Source: Candidatus Pacearchaeota archaeon
Lineage (GTDB): Archaea > Nanobdellota > Nanobdellia > Pacearchaeales > GW2011-AR1
Assembly (NCBI GenBank): GCA_017609695.1
Contig: JAFCDM010000028.1
Coordinates: forward strand, 1 to 6,731
Direction: 5' to 3'
Length of the DNA stretch: 6,731 nucleotides
Position numbers and translations under genes: made by a program. Below, piece after piece: positions 5,363-6,731 of the stretch. Under the pieces are notes generated by a model. It ran no database searches and was not told the DNA's origin. It saw only the letters and a list, made by a program, of their open reading frames with translations. Every line of letters begins with the position of its first letter. The stretch's first letter is position 1.

Positions 5363-5623
5363 TTAATATTCCCTTTTCTTTCTTGAATAATGAACAAACC
5401 CATAACTCCCCCCAAAACTAGTAGTTAATCCTATAAAAATAGTTAATCCATTAGAAGTGACAATAACCTCTTCGGAATTAAATTGTTCTTTTTCCTTGAG
5501 TTTTTGGATTATTCCTTCTTTAAGGTTTTTAGCTTTGGGTATATTATAAACCCCCATAGTCAAATTAAATAATCCTAAAGCTCCAATTGCTCCACAAAGG
5601 ATTTTTTCTAATTTATTTTTCAT
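5363..5623 (-). CDS. Small two-helix membrane protein, unknown function
   Basis: An 86-residue protein with a basic start (MKNKLEK) and a first hydrophobic helix (about 8-28, rich in Gly and Ala: CGAIGALGLFNLTMGV). A charged loop (29-57) contains an amphipathic lysine/glutamate helix (KAKNLKEGIIQKLKEKEQF). A second hydrophobic helix (about 59-79, GLTIFIGLTTSFGGSYGF) and a basic end (RKKREY) complete it. Positive charges at both ends predict both termini in the cytosol and the loop outside. The start overlaps the stop of the preceding gene as ATGA (5620-5623), with a weak AGGA (complement of 5628-5631) upstream that could act as a Shine-Dalgarno site. Co-expression with that gene is nearly certain. 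I do not recognise the family. A holin-like or toxin-like role is conceivable from size and topology alone, but nothing specific supports it. Confidence 0.72.
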   Translation of the reverse strand: MKNKLEKILCGAIGALGLFNLTMGVYNIPKAKNLKEGIIQKLKEKEQFNSEEVIVTSNGLTIFIGLTTSFGGSYGFVHYSRKKREY

Positions 5624-5862
5624 TTTTTCCTAAATCTCTGTTTTATTTCTTCATATTCATCTTCTGTAAAATAGACCAGACGACCTCTTCTTAAAGCAAT
5701 GGCCTCCTCATTTGGTTGTGAAGATATCATTATCTGCCTTACTACATAATCAAAATGAGTTTCAAAGCTTCCTTCCTCTGATATGCTTTTACTCCCAAAT
5801 GGGGCTTCATATTTTGGTTGACCATTTCTAAATTGATTTATTTTACATATTTCTTTAGCCAT
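5620..5862 (-). CDS. Small soluble protein, unknown function, first gene of the divergent pair
   Basis: An 80-residue protein I cannot assign. The N-terminal third (1-30) is polar with no clear structure. Residues 31-47 (GSFETHFDYVVRQIMIS) may form a helix. The C-terminal part reads as a strand (IALRRGRLVYF, 55-65) followed by a charged helix (TEDEYEEIKQRFRKK, 66-80). The strand-plus-helix ending with ALRRGRLVYFTEDEYEEI resembles the tail of small DNA-binding or adaptor proteins, but no motif is decisive. It is co-transcribed with the membrane protein at 5363-5623 through a 4-base overlap. It is transcribed divergently from the TrmB-family gene at 5979 across a 116-base region, a common arrangement for a regulator and its target. 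The ATG at 5862 is the only reasonable start, since the next in-frame ATG would remove more than half the protein. Confidence 0.7.
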   Translation of the reverse strand: MAKEICKINQFRNGQPKYEAPFGSKSISEEGSFETHFDYVVRQIMISSQPNEEAIALRRGRLVYFTEDEYEEIKQRFRKK

Positions 5863-5888
5863 TTTTCTTTAAACAATTTATTACTCTA

Positions 5889-5903
5889 AAGTAATATCTA
5901 CTT
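5889..5903. promoter_or_regulatory. Inverted repeat aagta-N5-tactt in the divergent promoter region
   Basis: The arms at 5889-5893 and 5899-5903 are exact complements. Allowing one extra base, the match extends outward to ctaaagta and tacttag. The repeat lies between the probable TATA box of the minus-strand pair (about 5906-5914) and its ATG at 5862, where a bound repressor would block transcription. It may be an operator for the adjacent TrmB-family protein. The arms are short and the assignment is tentative. Confidence 0.3.
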
Positions 5904-5905
5904 AG

Positions 5906-5914
5906 TATTTAAAT
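5906..5914 (-). promoter_or_regulatory. Possible TATA box for the 5363-5862 pair
   Basis: An AT-only box with core tttaaa lies about 48 bases before the ATG at 5862, which would give a leader of roughly 22 bases, unlike the leaderless genes nearby. A second box (atttatta, 5876-5883) is only about 18 bases from the ATG, too near for the usual spacing. The true promoter is uncertain. Confidence 0.25.
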
Positions 5915-5919
5915 TATTG

Positions 5920-5937
5920 TCATCAATAAAATGATGA
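5920..5937. promoter_or_regulatory. Inverted repeat tcatca-N6-tgatga, candidate operator
   Basis: Two exact complementary hexamers (5920-5925 and 5932-5937) flank a 6-base spacer (ataaaa). The repeat lies midway between the divergent genes and directly upstream of the BRE/TATA of the TrmB-family gene. TrmB-type regulators bind partly palindromic sites at promoters, so this is a reasonable autoregulatory or shared operator. It does not match the known Thermococcales TrmB consensus, which has TATCAC and GTGATA arms. Confidence 0.4.
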
Positions 5938-5942
5938 TAGAT

Positions 5943-5957
5943 AAAAAGATTTATATA
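5943..5957 (+). promoter_or_regulatory. Strong BRE/TATA promoter for the TrmB-family gene
   Basis: A purine-rich BRE-like stretch (aaaaag, 5943-5948) is followed directly by the TATA box atttatata (5949-5957), centred 26 bases before the ATG at 5979. This is the best archaeal promoter in the window and predicts a leaderless transcript. Confidence 0.65.
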
Positions 5958-5978
5958 CTCTCAAATAAGTTTTAATTT

Positions 5979-6731
5979 ATGCAAGAAATATTAGAAAAAT
6001 CTGGGCTTTCAAGAAATGAAGCAAAAGTATACCTTTCTTTATTAGATTTAGGATTAACTTCTTCAAAAGCAATAATAGAAAAAACAAAGCTACATAGACA
6101 GTTAGTTTATGATGCTTTAAACATTTTGATTGAAAAAGGCCTTGTTTCATTTTCAATACAATCTAATAGGAAATACTTTAAAGCTCTGAATCCTAAGAAT
6201 TTTCTAAATTTTTTTGAAAAAAAAGAGCAGAAAGTTAAAAAAGAAAAAGAAGAGTTTCAAAAGATTCTTCCTGAATTAATAAAAAAAAGGGAAAGGATAG
6301 GAGAAAAACAGGAAACCACGGTTTACTTAGGGAATAAAGGTATAAAATCTCTACTTTGCGATATGTTAAACCAAAATGATGAAATTTTAACTATAGGAGC
6401 TTCTGAAATAAAAGCAGAAGCTTTTCGATATCATTTAAAGTTTAATCTACCATTATTTCATAAGATTAGAAAAAAGAAAAAAATTCCTTACAAAATTTTA
6501 TTAAGTGAAGATTTAAAAGAAAGAGCAAAAGAGTTAGATAAGCTAAAATATACTCAAGCAAAAATCCTCAAAAAAGAATTCACATCAAATTCTTCTACAA
6601 ATATTTATGGAAACAAAGTCTCAATTATCCTGTGGGGGTCACAACCATTTGGGGTATTAATAAAAAGCAAAGAGATATCAGAATCTCAAAGAAAACATTT
6701 TTATCTCTTATGGAAAATTGCTAAGAAATGA
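5979..6731 (+). CDS. TrmB-family transcriptional regulator
   Basis: A complete 250-residue protein. Residues 1-70 form a TrmB-type winged helix-turn-helix: the opening LEKSGLSRNEAKVYLSLLDLG is typical, the recognition helix is about 38-53 (LHRQLVYDALNILIEK), and the wing is about 55-68. A charged coiled coil (76-108) should give the dimer interface. The C-terminal domain (112-248) ends with NIYGNKVSIILWGSQP (208-223) and a final helix ending in YLLW. These are typical of the phospholipase-D-like effector domain of archaeal TrmB proteins, without an HKD catalytic motif. This is not the sugar-binding C-terminal domain of the maltose regulator, so the ligand is unknown. Residues 163-168 form a lysine-rich patch. 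The divergent gene pair at 5363-5862 is the obvious candidate target, with two inverted repeats between them. The TGA stop is the last codon of the window. Confidence 0.9.
   Translation: MQEILEKSGLSRNEAKVYLSLLDLGLTSSKAIIEKTKLHRQLVYDALNILIEKGLVSFSIQSNRKYFKALNPKNFLNFFEKKEQKVKKEKEEFQKILPELIKKRERIGEKQETTVYLGNKGIKSLLCDMLNQNDEILTIGASEIKAEAFRYHLKFNLPLFHKIRKKKKIPYKILLSEDLKERAKELDKLKYTQAKILKKEFTSNSSTNIYGNKVSIILWGSQPFGVLIKSKEISESQRKHFYLLWKIAKK

Overview
This is AT-rich DNA with short, tightly packed, lysine-rich genes. I read it as archaeal, most likely from a DPANN lineage of the Woesearchaeota/Pacearchaeota kind. Four things point that way. There is a TrmB-type regulator. TATA-like boxes lie 24-28 bases before several start codons, with no Shine-Dalgarno motif, which suggests leaderless transcripts. 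Two secreted, cysteine-rich, single-pass membrane proteins resemble those I associate with such genomes. Arginine is coded almost only by AGA/AGG. The lineage is an inference from style and recall, not a database match.

Layout, left to right. Bases 1-160 hold no long gene but carry two copies of a promoter-like element. On the plus strand come a small alpha/beta protein with a lysine-rich coiled tail (161-652), an overlapping pair of unrecognised genes (705-956 and 949-1647), a nested inverted-repeat cluster (1640-1677), and a HAD-fold protein that has lost its catalytic acidic residues (1715-2344). This last gene meets the next one tail to tail with no spacer.

On the minus strand are two surface proteins: a 603-residue protein with a predicted alpha/alpha-toroid ectodomain and three six-cysteine modules (3388-5199), and a 336-residue beta-rich protein with one matching six-cysteine module (2345-3355). 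Both have a signal peptide, a C-terminal membrane helix and a cytoplasmic tail. After a 163-base AT-rich gap comes a second minus-strand pair, a small soluble protein (5620-5862) and a two-helix membrane protein (5363-5623), overlapping by ATGA. They are divergent from a complete TrmB-family regulator (5979-6731), and the shared promoter region holds two inverted repeats.

The most interesting signals are the two-protein surface unit built on a shared cysteine module, and the HAD-fold protein with all four catalytic acids replaced. The gene pairs 705-1647 and 5363-5862 have no function I can name. Nothing in the window looks like a tRNA, rRNA, CRISPR array, insertion sequence or integrase.
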